Of a DNA stretch of 64,000 nt, positions 1 to 8,100 are shown piece by piece. Below the pieces are notes generated by a model, which did no database searches, was not told the DNA's origin, and was given only the letters and a program-made list of their open reading frames with translations. Position 1 is the first letter of the stretch, and the number at the start of each line of letters is the position of its first letter. Both the position numbers and the translations under genes were made by a program. The DNA is from Bacillota bacterium (GTDB taxonomy: Bacteria > Bacillota > Clostridia > Lachnospirales > Lachnospiraceae), in NCBI GenBank assembly GCA_023460575.1, contig JAEWPQ010000060.1, positions 1 to 64,000 of the forward strand, given 5' to 3'.

Positions 1-1626
1 ATATTTGAGAACAAAGGTACTGAAAGTACAACTTTAGAAATGCTCTCATCTTTTGCTTTAAAGGGAATAAAAGCAGATAAAATCCACAGACTGCAATCCT
101 TTTGGAGTGCGGAAGGAAAACTCAGGACAGAAACTATTGAGGAACTGCACTTAGAGCCTTCCTGGAACAGATGTGGTATGAGGGTTGAGAAATTTGGCAA
201 TTTAGGATCTATGCCAGTACGGAAATATTTCCCTTTTATTGCCTTGGAAAACAGTGAAACACATGAGTTTACGGCGGTTCAGTTATACATCCCATTCTCC
301 TGGCAGATTGAGATCCTGTGCAAAGAGGATGAAACTCTGTCACTTGTGGGTGGTATTGCAGACAGGGATTTTGGACACTGGTTTAAGAATATTGCACCGG
401 GGGAGACCTTTACTGCCCCCAAAGCGGTCATTGCCAGGGGAAGTTCTCTCAATGAGGTGTGTGATAAACTGGTGAAGGCACAAAAGCCTGAGATATCTGA
501 ACTGGATCAGGATATGGGTATCATGTTTAATGAATATTGTACTACCTGGGGTAACCCAAGCCTTGGAAACATCAGTAAAATCTGTAATAAGTTAAAGGGC
601 AGGGCGGTTAAGTACCTGGTAATAGATTCCGGCTGGTATGGTAAAAATGAGGGCTGGTGGGCCAGCATCGGGGATTGGGATGTCAATGATGAAAAGTTCC
701 CGGGCGGCTTAAAAAAAGCTGCGGATTATATCAGGGAATGCGGGATGATACCCGGTCTCTGGTTTGAACCGGAATCCGTGGGCAGACTGTCAAAACACTG
801 GGACAATACGGAACATCTGCTGAAAAAAGATGGCGTGGTACTTACGGTGGGAGAGAAACGCTTTTGGGATATGTCCGATCCCTGGGTTATGGAGTATCTG
901 AATAATGCGGTCATAAAAACCCTGAAAGAATGCGGATTTGGCTATATTAAAATTGATTATAACGATAGCATCGGCATTGGCTGTGACGGGGCCGAAAGTC
1001 TTGGGGAAGGCTTAAGGCAGAGAATCAGGGCAACCCAGGAATTTTTCAAAAAAATCAAAAGGAAGATACCGGATATTGTAATTGAAAACTGTTCCAGCGG
1101 AGGACACAGGCTGGAGCCCTCCATGATGGAACTGGTATCCCAGGCAAGCTTTTCCGATGCCCATGAAACCACGGCCATACCGATTATTGCGGCAAATATG
1201 CATAGAGTAATAAAACCGTCCCAAAGTCAGATCTGGGCAGTTATGCGCAGCGGTGACAGCAATAACAGAATCTACTATTCCATTATCAGTACTTTTTTGG
1301 GCAGAATGTGCTTAAGTGGTGATATCTATGATCTGACCGGAGAACAGTGGGAAGTCATTGAGGCGGGAATGGAATTTTATAAAGAAGCAGCTGATATCAT
1401 AAAATACGGAATTACAATAAAATATGAGAACAGTACGAAAGGCTATAATAATCCCCAGGGAGAGCAGCTTGTTATCCGGGAATTTTGCAATAAACAGTTA
1501 GTGATTGCCCATAGATTTGAGAATTCCAGAGAAATCAGCCTTGATTTTCTGCAGAATAAAAAAATTATAAAAGAATATGGGGTTATAGATGGTGATTTTA
1601 CTGCCAAGGCCTGGCTGATAGGATAA
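1..1626 (+). CDS. GH36 alpha-galactosidase, 5' end outside window
   Basis: Glycoside hydrolase family 36 enzyme releasing terminal alpha-galactose from raffinose-type sugars or galactomannan. The frame is open from base 1 and the codons before the first ATG (position 40) still read as family sequence, so that ATG is internal; GH36 proteins are usually about 730 residues, so roughly 190-200 N-terminal residues lie off-window. Visible barrel motifs are LVIDSGWYG, the nucleophile Asp in YIKIDYND (codon 955-957), IENCSSGGHR, and the probable acid/base Asp in SFSDAHE (codon 1156-1158). The C-terminal beta-sandwich is present and ends in a normal TAA. The next element downstream has its own promoter, so this is the last gene of its unit. 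Assignment to family is firm; the natural substrate is inferred. Confidence 0.93.
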   Translation: MFENKGTESTTLEMLSSFALKGIKADKIHRLQSFWSAEGKLRTETIEELHLEPSWNRCGMRVEKFGNLGSMPVRKYFPFIALENSETHEFTAVQLYIPFSWQIEILCKEDETLSLVGGIADRDFGHWFKNIAPGETFTAPKAVIARGSSLNEVCDKLVKAQKPEISELDQDMGIMFNEYCTTWGNPSLGNISKICNKLKGRAVKYLVIDSGWYGKNEGWWASIGDWDVNDEKFPGGLKKAADYIRECGMIPGLWFEPESVGRLSKHWDNTEHLLKKDGVVLTVGEKRFWDMSDPWVMEYLNNAVIKTLKECGFGYIKIDYNDSIGIGCDGAESLGEGLRQRIRATQEFFKKIKRKIPDIVIENCSSGGHRLEPSMMELVSQASFSDAHETTAIPIIAANMHRVIKPSQSQIWAVMRSGDSNNRIYYSIISTFLGRMCLSGDIYDLTGEQWEVIEAGMEFYKEAADIIKYGITIKYENSTKGYNNPQGEQLVIREFCNKQLVIAHRFENSREISLDFLQNKKIIKEYGVIDGDFTAKAWLIG

Positions 1627-1640
1627 ATTCATTTATGAGG

Positions 1641-1672
1641 TTGACAAACGTAAAAAATTGAACTAGTATAAA
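1641..1672 (+). promoter_or_regulatory. Probable sigma-A promoter of the M-box leader
   Basis: TTGACA at 1641-1646 is a perfect -35 box. TAGTAT at 1664-1669 lies 17 bp downstream, with an overlapping TATAAA at 1667-1672. The M-box aptamer begins immediately after, which fits transcription starting near 1676. Confidence 0.55.
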
Positions 1673-1675
1673 GAC

Positions 1676-1846
1676 GAATATTCGGTAGGTGAGGCTACTA
1701 CAGGGATACGGGCTGTTGCCGCAGAGTTGTGGAGACACAATGAGATGGTTTGAACAGGCTGCATCGAGATTAAGGTGCAGCATAACACAGTTACATTGCC
1801 CTGTAAAGCTAAAACTCAGACGAAAATATAAGAAAATGTAATTACA
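1676..1846 (+). ncRNA. M-box (ykoK) magnesium riboswitch aptamer
   Basis: The leader contains the conserved M-box cores in order: GGTAGGTGAGGCTACTACAG near 1690, the ATACGGGCTGTTGCCGC segment, GGAGACACAATGAGATGG, a short helix ending in TTAAGGTGCAG, and the 3' closing part TGCCCTGTAAAGCTAAAACT. These match, in order and spacing, what I recall of the Bacillus subtilis ykoK/mgtE leader. The family senses Mg2+ and switches off transcription of magnesium transporters. The aptamer looks intact, but the gene it controls is only a remnant. Exact ends are approximate. Confidence 0.9.
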
Positions 1847-1847
1847 T

Positions 1848-1890
1848 TCTCGTATATTCTTTGCGGATATACGAGATTTTTTATTTTATT
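1848..1890 (+). terminator. Expression-platform terminator of the M-box
   Basis: TCTCGTATAT at 1848-1857 pairs perfectly with ATATACGAGA at 1867-1876 and is followed by a T-rich tract (1877-1890). Its position directly after the aptamer and before a ribosome site (AGGAAAGGA at 1891) fits a Mg2+-dependent transcription-off switch. Confidence 0.88.
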
Positions 1891-1900
1891 AGGAAAGGAT

Positions 1901-2349
1901 GTGACTGTGTTGGATAGTAGTAATTATCACAGTTGTTTGAAAAGAATGATGGCAGTATATGAGTCCGGTGACAGGCATCCTTTGCCTGTTGCTTAGTTGT
2001 GCTGTGCAGCCGGATTTCCGATCCGGCAGTTCAGGCTCTCTATATGGCAACGTTTCAGGCCGGCTGGTTTATTGAATCCATGTGGAGCCAGACACTGGTC
2101 ATCCATATGATCAGAACGCCCAGAATACCATTTATTCAGAACTGGGCTTCCAGACAGGTGGTATGTCTTACTTTTGCAGGGATTGCAGTTCTTACCATGA
2201 TCCCGTTCACTCCGGCAGCGGAGGCACTAAAACTGGTAAGGCTGCCCGGAATCTATTTTGCATGGCTTGCGCTGATTGTAGTCTGTTATATGGTGCTTGC
2301 CACTGTTTTAAAAACATTTTATATAAAACGGTATGGAGAATTGCTGTAA
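1901..2349 (+). pseudogene. mgtA: Remnant of mgtA-type P-type Mg2+ ATPase
   Basis: Only the last ~105 residues of an MgtA-like magnesium-importing P-type ATPase survive. The segment from about 2020 reads FQAGWFIESMWSQTLVIHMI, RTPRIPFIQ and ends KTFYIKRYGELL, which matches the final three membrane helices and C-terminus of MgtA. The phosphorylation motif (DKTGT), the actuator and nucleotide-binding domains and the first helices, about 800 residues, are absent. A short open frame from GTG 1901, well placed after AGGAAAGGA, ends at TAG 1994-1996, lies in a different frame and shows no MgtA similarity I can see. The C-terminal piece could start at GTG 1999 but has no ribosome site. This looks like a large internal deletion that kept the M-box leader and the 3' end. 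Confidence 0.85.
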
Positions 2350-2436
2350 AAAATAAGAAAAGAAACCGGATTATATGATATACTGGTCTAATCAAAGCTT
2401 TCCATGGGAGCCACGAATAAAGAAAGGAAGATCCAA

Positions 2437-2742
2437 ATGAAAATTATTATGTATGGGACAGAAATCTGTTCGGAATGTGTAGCAGCAAAAGCCCAGCTGG
2501 GAAACCTTACTGCTGTTGAACTTGACTACAGAAATATTACAGAAAATACAGCAACAATGAAAGAGTTTCTTCGCCATCGGGATCATGATGAGATGTTTAA
2601 ACCGATTATTGAAGCGGGTAAAATCGGAATCCCTCTGTTTATTCTGGAAGATGGGACTCAGACCTTTGATATTGATTTTATGGATGAGATCAAGTCCCAG
2701 CCGGTTCAAAATGCCTGCTCCATTGACGGAAAAGGGTGCTGA
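2437..2742 (+). CDS. Glutaredoxin-like thioredoxin-fold protein
   Basis: A 101-residue thioredoxin-fold protein with the redox motif CSEC in MYGTEICSECVAAK near the N-terminus and the cis-Pro loop in IGIPLFILEDG, as in the small clostridial glutaredoxin-related family. It probably acts in thiol-disulfide exchange in the cytoplasm. The start is taken at ATG 2437 because AAAGGAAG sits about 7 bp upstream and the protein then begins with the first beta strand; an upstream in-frame ATG at 2404 would add 11 residues without a better ribosome site. It is followed after 55 bp by a flavin reductase with its own strong ribosome site, perhaps a two-gene redox unit. The partner reductant is unknown. Confidence 0.85.
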   Translation: MKIIMYGTEICSECVAAKAQLGNLTAVELDYRNITENTATMKEFLRHRDHDEMFKPIIEAGKIGIPLFILEDGTQTFDIDFMDEIKSQPVQNACSIDGKGC

Positions 2743-2797
2743 TCACTGGTTTTTTCATATCCTGTATCAGGATAATAATTATATCAGGAGGTAATTT

Positions 2798-3307
2798 ATG
2801 AATACGTTTCAAACCATTACTGCAAAAGAGTTTGATTACAATCCATTTCAGTTAATCGGGGATGAGTGGATGCTGATTACTGCTGAAAAAGACGGGAAGG
2901 TAAATACGATGACTGCTTCCTGGGGCGGATTAGGGATTATGTGGAACAGAGATGTCGCCTACGCAGTGATCAGAAAGAGCCGTTTTACTAAAGAATTCGT
3001 AGATGGTGCAGACTGTTTTTCCCTCTCGTTTTTGGATCATAAGGCATATGCAAAAGAACTGGGATATTTAGGCAGCGTATCGGGAAGAGACGAAGATAAG
3101 ATAAAAAAGACCGGGGTAACTGTTAATCATGAGGGCGGTGTACCGTTTATTGATGAAGCTTCCAAAGTTTTAATCTGTGAGAAACTGTTTGTAACAGATA
3201 TGAAGCCGGAGAATTTTGTGATTCCTGAAATAGACAGCAAATTTTATGCAGATAAAGATTATCATCATCTGTATATTGGAGGCATCACAAAGATACTGAG
3301 CAGATAA
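2798..3307 (+). CDS. Flavin reductase family protein (split barrel FMN-binding)
   Basis: A 169-residue protein of the flavin-reductase-like, FMN-binding split-barrel family. Typical features are the early segment WMLITAEKDGKVNTMTASWG, used in FMN binding, then VIRKSRFTKEFV and a short Tyr-rich end (DYHHLYIGGI). Members reduce flavin or carry FMN with NAD(P)H; the electron acceptor here cannot be read from sequence. Ribosome site AGGAGG lies 6 bp before the ATG. It probably forms a short redox operon with the preceding glutaredoxin-like gene. Confidence 0.88.
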   Translation: MNTFQTITAKEFDYNPFQLIGDEWMLITAEKDGKVNTMTASWGGLGIMWNRDVAYAVIRKSRFTKEFVDGADCFSLSFLDHKAYAKELGYLGSVSGRDEDKIKKTGVTVNHEGGVPFIDEASKVLICEKLFVTDMKPENFVIPEIDSKFYADKDYHHLYIGGITKILSR

Positions 3308-3376
3308 ATGACTGGCGGGCATACATAGGATTCCGAAAATGACGAATAATAAATAAAAAATGAAAGGAGCCTGTTT

Positions 3377-3511
3377 ATGCCAAAAGACAGTCAGCCGGAT
3401 AATAAGGAAGCCAGAATGGAAAAATGCAATGGTCAGACGCCCATAACAAGAGAGAATCAGAATAAGAATAAAAATGCAAAGCGTAAGTCCATTAAGCATA
3501 ATGATGTCTAG
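3377..3511 (+). CDS. Small polar hypothetical protein, 44 aa
   Basis: A 44-codon frame beginning MPKDSQPDNKEARMEKCNG and ending in a Lys/Asn-rich tail (residues 25-44). It starts 8 bp after GAAAGGAG and stops just before a good terminator, which is the main support for it being real. It has no hydrophobic stretch, one Cys, and no family I recognise; the composition suggests a soluble, possibly disordered protein. Confidence 0.5.
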   Translation: MPKDSQPDNKEARMEKCNGQTPITRENQNKNKNAKRKSIKHNDV

Positions 3512-3517
3512 ACGTAT

Positions 3518-3550
3518 AGCCCCGGAGCTCATCTCTGGGGCTTTCGCTTT
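3518..3550 (+). terminator. Intrinsic terminator
   Basis: AGCCCC (3518-3523) pairs with GGGGCT (3537-3542) and is followed by TTTCGCTTT. It closes the transcript carrying the glutaredoxin-like, flavin reductase and small 44-aa genes. Confidence 0.75.
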
Positions 3551-3639
3551 GGTGTGCCTCAGATTTATCACAGATATATTTATTTAAGCATACATTAAAC
3601 CGTAGTTTAATCTTGAGAAATGTATAAGAGGTTTAAAAA

Positions 3640-4086
3640 GTGAAAGAGCTTAATTCTCAAAAGGTATTTGTGCAATATCGGGATACTATGGAACCGTATG
3701 GGCCTGTTATGGGCAGATTATATACTATTACTCATTCAGATATAACCGCAGAACTATATGTGTTTGTAGCCCCCGATTATGCGGATGATCAAATCACAAA
3801 AATGCGTGACGAGGTTAGAATTGCCTGGGAATTATATAAAGAAGGAATTGCTTTAATTGGCTCCGTGATTGTTGATGGTAATGGTGTAACCGGAAATGCA
3901 TCTATAAGAAATAAGATTTTCTATAACGAAATGCCTACCGCACTTCAGGCATTACGCCAGGCTGACAGATTCTTGTTTGACAAAGAACCTGATCTGGACA
4001 ATACACCTGTATTTATTCAATTTATCTCAGACAATCCTGAATATAACAAAACATATGATTTTGGAGTTATTGGTATATATAAGTAA
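3640..4086 (+). CDS. StayGreen (SGR) family protein
   Basis: A 148-residue protein of the StayGreen family. The hallmark block YTITHSDITAELYV (residues 28-41), the MRDEV element followed by W (near residue 57), the block RNKIFYNEMPTALQALRQAD and PVFIQFIS near the C-terminus follow the order seen in plant SGR, an enzyme that removes Mg2+ from chlorophyll a. Bacterial homologues, including those in non-photosynthetic clostridia, have been reported to have dechelatase activity in vitro, but their physiological role is not established. The start is GTG 3640 with AGAGG upstream. It stands alone between terminators. The family call is firm; function in this host is unknown. Confidence 0.9.
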   Translation: MKELNSQKVFVQYRDTMEPYGPVMGRLYTITHSDITAELYVFVAPDYADDQITKMRDEVRIAWELYKEGIALIGSVIVDGNGVTGNASIRNKIFYNEMPTALQALRQADRFLFDKEPDLDNTPVFIQFISDNPEYNKTYDFGVIGIYK

Positions 4087-4121
4087 AAATTCGCTGTGAT
4101 GTTTCGCCAACAGGGTAAAAA

Positions 4122-4162
4122 AGCCTCAGAAATCAATTTCCGGGGCTTTCATCTTGTTTTAC
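4122..4162 (+). terminator. Intrinsic terminator after the StayGreen gene
   Basis: AGCCTC (4122-4127) pairs with GGGGCT (4142-4147), extended by GAAA/TTTC inside the stem. The tail is TTTCATCTTGTTTT. Confidence 0.75.
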
Positions 4163-4227
4163 GAATGAAAGACATTGGATAAATAAAAACGATGTGATAT
4201 AGTTAAGTATATGTGATACGGGGTTAC

Positions 4228-4254
4228 CCCTTATTCTGGATAGTAAAATAAGGG
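4228..4254 (+). promoter_or_regulatory. Leader hairpin before the flavodoxin/ferredoxin gene
   Basis: CCCTTATT (4228-4235) and AATAAGGG (4247-4254) form a perfect 8-bp inverted repeat 23 bp before the start codon and just upstream of the ribosome site GGAGG. Its role is unknown; it could be an operator or an RNA element. Confidence 0.3.
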
Positions 4255-4276
4255 AGTGAAATGCGGAGGAAAAGTG

Positions 4277-5053
4277 ATGGATAGAAAATTAACAATAATG
4301 TATTTTAGTCCGACTGATACAACTGAAAAAATTGTAAATGCTATAGCAAAAGGAATGGATATTAATTGTGTTCAGACAGTTAATCTGACGGATCCCCAGG
4401 CCCGCAGACAGAATTATGCTTTTAAGAGAGGTGAGATCGTCCTTGTGGGGGTTCCTGTATATGGTGGAAGGATACCTGGTTTTTTGACGCCTGTATTTGA
4501 AAACATAAAGGGTGAGGATACGCAGGCGGTCTTTGTGGCAGTCTATGGAAACCGGGCTTATGAAGATGCTCTTTTGGAATTAAAGAATACATTTGAAGAA
4601 AATGGTTTTGTGGGAATCGCAGCAGGAGCATTTATAGGGGAACACTCAAATACTAATAAGGTCGCAGGTGGAAGACCGGATGTCCAGGATATTGAAACAG
4701 CAGAAAAATTCGGAAGAGAAATTGCCGAAAAAATGAAGGGAATAATAACCGGTAAAGTAACCGTCAAAGGAGATTTTCCGTATAAAGAAAGAAAAGCAGC
4801 CGTACCAATGGCACCTGATACATCTGAAAGCTGCATACAGTGCGGGATTTGTGCAAAATACTGTCCGATGGAAGCAATTAGTTTCAGTAATGCGAAAAAG
4901 ACAGATCCAACGAAATGCATTCGCTGCAGCAGCTGTGTGAAACGCTGTCCCCAGAAAGCAAAATCGTTTCATCATGAAGCTTTTAATAAAATAACGGAAT
5001 GGCTTGTAGAAAATTTCAGTCAGGTCAGATGTGAGCCAGAATGGTTTATATAA
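4277..5053 (+). CDS. EFR1-type flavodoxin plus 2x[4Fe-4S] ferredoxin protein
   Basis: A 258-residue electron-transfer protein. Residues 1-160 form a flavodoxin-like domain (IMYFSPTDTTEKIV phosphate loop, GVPVYGGRIPGF). Residues about 180-235 carry two ferredoxin clusters, CIQCGICAKYCP and CIRCSSCVKRCP, each CX2CX2CX3CP. This architecture is the clostridial EFR1 family, thought to shuttle low-potential electrons. ATG 4277 is chosen over an in-frame GTG at 4256 because GGAGG lies 8 bp upstream of it and the protein then starts at the first flavodoxin strand. It stands alone upstream of lhr; a redox partner cannot be named from context. Confidence 0.9.
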   Translation: MDRKLTIMYFSPTDTTEKIVNAIAKGMDINCVQTVNLTDPQARRQNYAFKRGEIVLVGVPVYGGRIPGFLTPVFENIKGEDTQAVFVAVYGNRAYEDALLELKNTFEENGFVGIAAGAFIGEHSNTNKVAGGRPDVQDIETAEKFGREIAEKMKGIITGKVTVKGDFPYKERKAAVPMAPDTSESCIQCGICAKYCPMEAISFSNAKKTDPTKCIRCSSCVKRCPQKAKSFHHEAFNKITEWLVENFSQVRCEPEWFI

Positions 5054-5113
5054 ATCAGGGGGCAAAATAAGATTACTTATAAGCGGTGAAATATTCAAAA
5101 ATCGGAGGCGTCT

Positions 5114-8100
5114 ATGTCAGATCATTCCATGGAACTTTTTCAAACAGATACAAGGCACTGGTTTGAAGGTGCACTTGGTACACCTACCCTGGTTCAGAAA
5201 CAGGCCTGGCCTGAAATTGCATCGGGCAGACATACGCTTGTTTCAGCACCGACCGGAACAGGTAAGACACTGACGGCCTTTTTGATATTTCTTGACAGGC
5301 TTTTGGAGGAAGCTTTAAGAGGACAGTTAAATCAGGAACTGCAGCTGATTTATATCTCGCCGCTAAAATCTCTGGCTGGTGACATCAGGGAGAATCTCCG
5401 GCGGCCTATGGAAGGAATTGTTGAGGAGAGAAAAAAATCAGGAAATTTTAACGGACAGGAGCTGACAGTGGGAATCCGGACCGGCGATACCACACAAAAA
5501 GAGCGAAACCATATGATTAAAAAACCTCCCCATATTCTCATTACAACTCCGGAATCCTTATATCTGATGCTGACCAGTAAATCGGGACAGAAAATCTTAA
5601 GTACTGCAAAGGCGCTGATCATCGATGAGCTGCATGTGATGATTGATACCAAGAGGGGAGCCCATTTAATGCTTTCTGCGGCCAGACTGGACAGGCTCTG
5701 CAAAAAGCCTTTGCAGCGTATCGGGTTATCCGCTACCATTGAACCTCTTGATCTTGCGGCGAAGTACCTGGCGCCGGGGGAGGTTTCCATTGTTGCGCCC
5801 AAAATGAATAAGGAGATACGGATTGAAGTAAAAAGTCCTTTTTCAGACGGCAGCGTCCAGGGAAAGGATTCCGTCTGGAAAGACATTGCTAAGACGGTAT
5901 ATTCTTTTATAGGCGGAACAGGCAGTTCTCTGGCATTTGTGGAAGGACGGGCATATGCAGAAAAGCTGGCTCATTTTATTAACGAATTAGGAGGGGAAGG
6001 CTTTGCCCGCACACATCATGGAAGCTTATCAAAAGAGCAGCGTTTTGAAGTGGAGCAGGCTCTTCGTGATGGCTCTTTAAAGTTTCTCTGCACCACCTCA
6101 TCCATGGAACTTGGCATCGATGTGGGCGAGATTGAACAGGTATTCCAGATTGGATGCCCCCGGTCTGTCTCCAGCACCATGCAGCGGCTGGGGAGGGCAG
6201 GGCACAATCCCGGCCGCGTCAGTGTGATGTATATGTTTCCCAGAGAGGCTGCGGAAGGATTGTTCTGCGGGTTTACTGCAGAGGCAGCCAGAAACGGTAA
6301 AATTGAATACGCCAGCCCGCCCAGGCTGTGCCTGGATGTTCTTGCCCAGCATCTTGTTTCCATGGCGTGTACGCAGGAATATGGCGTGGATGATGTGATG
6401 GATATTCTTTCCTCAGCGTATCCGTTTTATGATGTAACTGCTGAGGATGTGAAAGGTGTTCTGCGGATGCTGGCAGGTGACTATGAGCATGAAAGGGATA
6501 TTCCGGTGAGACCCCGTATTATTTACGACAGGATTCATGACCTGGTAAGCGGGGATGCCTACAGCCGTATGCTGGCAGTCAGCGCAGGGGGAACCATACC
6601 TGACAGAGGTCTTTATACAGTCCGGTCGGAAAGCGGAGTCAGGCTGGGAGAGCTTGATGAAGAATTCGTTTTTGAAACCAGAATCGGGGACCGGTTTTTA
6701 CTTGGGACATTTGCCTGGCAGATCGTAAGTATTATGCGGGATACCGTGATTGTGTCACCGGCAAATCCTTCCGGTGCCAGGCTGCCCTTCTGGCATGGAG
6801 ACATCAAGGGCCGCAGGATGAGAACAGGACTTGTGTTCGGAGAGATTCTGCGCAGATTCAATCAGGCCGGAAGTACAAAAGCATTATTGAAAGAATTAAT
6901 AAAGCTTGGATTAGATGAACAGACAGGGGAACGTGCCCTGGATTATCTGCTCAGCCAGCAAAAAAGCACTGGGATTCTTCCTGATGACAGAACCATTCTG
7001 GTGGAACACTTTATGGATGAAAACAGCAATCATCAGGTGATGGTTCATTCTGTATTTGGACGCCAGGTCAATGAACCCCTGTCCCTGCTTATGACAGAAG
7101 CGGCAAAGAATCATGTGGAAACCACTATTAACTGTACAGCAGATGACGATGGCTTTTTGCTGTTTCCTTATGATGGAAAGCCGCTGCCTGACGGACTTAT
7201 ATATGAAATATCTCCCCAAAAGGCAGGTCAGATTGTGGCTGCATTACTTCCGGCAACGCCCCTGTTTAACATGAATTTCCGTTACAATGCTGCCAGGGCG
7301 CTGATGATGGGAGTGAGGAATCAGAAGCGTCAGCCTCTCTGGATCCAGCGAATGAAAAGTGCCCAGATGCTTTCTTTCCTGGTTAAACAGGAAGAACATC
7401 CCATACTGAAGGAAACAAAACGGGAATGTCTGGAAGACTTCTGGGATTTAAAAGGATTGGAAACTATTTTATATGAAATACAATCGGGAAAAATTCAGAT
7501 ACGGGAGATGTATTTAGAGATACCTTCCCCCATGTCATTGCCATTAAGACGCCAGACGGAAGCTTCCATGATGTATGATTATTCTCCAACGCCCCAGAAC
7601 ATCCATGAGGCTGCAAAGGAGGCGCTTCATGAGGCAGCAGGAATCACGCCGGAACCGGAGCAGCTGGCCCGTGTTTCCAGACGGATTCATCTTCCGGAAG
7701 ATGAAATACAGCTTCATACTCTTCTTATGATAGAGGGGGATTTAGAAGCAGGAGAACTTGATATTCCAATCGAATGGCTGGAAAAACTGACATCGGAGGG
7801 AAGAGCACTCTACGTAGAGCCTGGTTTATGGATTGCAGCAGAGCATGAAAATGATTATGAAAATGCCCTGGTTAAGGGGCTGAAGAACGCTGGAAAACGT
7901 CTTGTACAAAGATTACTGAGGTATCGGGGAGCTAAATCTCTGGAAGAAGTGGCAGATCGGTATCTATGGACAGATGACAAGACGCTTGATATTTTATCTG
8001 CTTTGTGTGATCAGGGGAAGGTGATACTGCAGGATGGCATTTATTATCATTTCGAGCTTTATGACAGGGCCAGAAATGAAACGATAAAAAACCGAAGGAA

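Noticed and set aside
1901..1996. 31-codon leader peptide between the M-box and mgtA remnant
   Set aside because: It has a ribosome site, but no conservation can be judged and it is more simply explained as debris of the deleted gene; kept within the pseudogene entry.
5350..5886. 178-codon minus-strand frame inside lhr
   Set aside because: It lies fully antisense to conserved helicase motifs; composition is that of a shadow frame.
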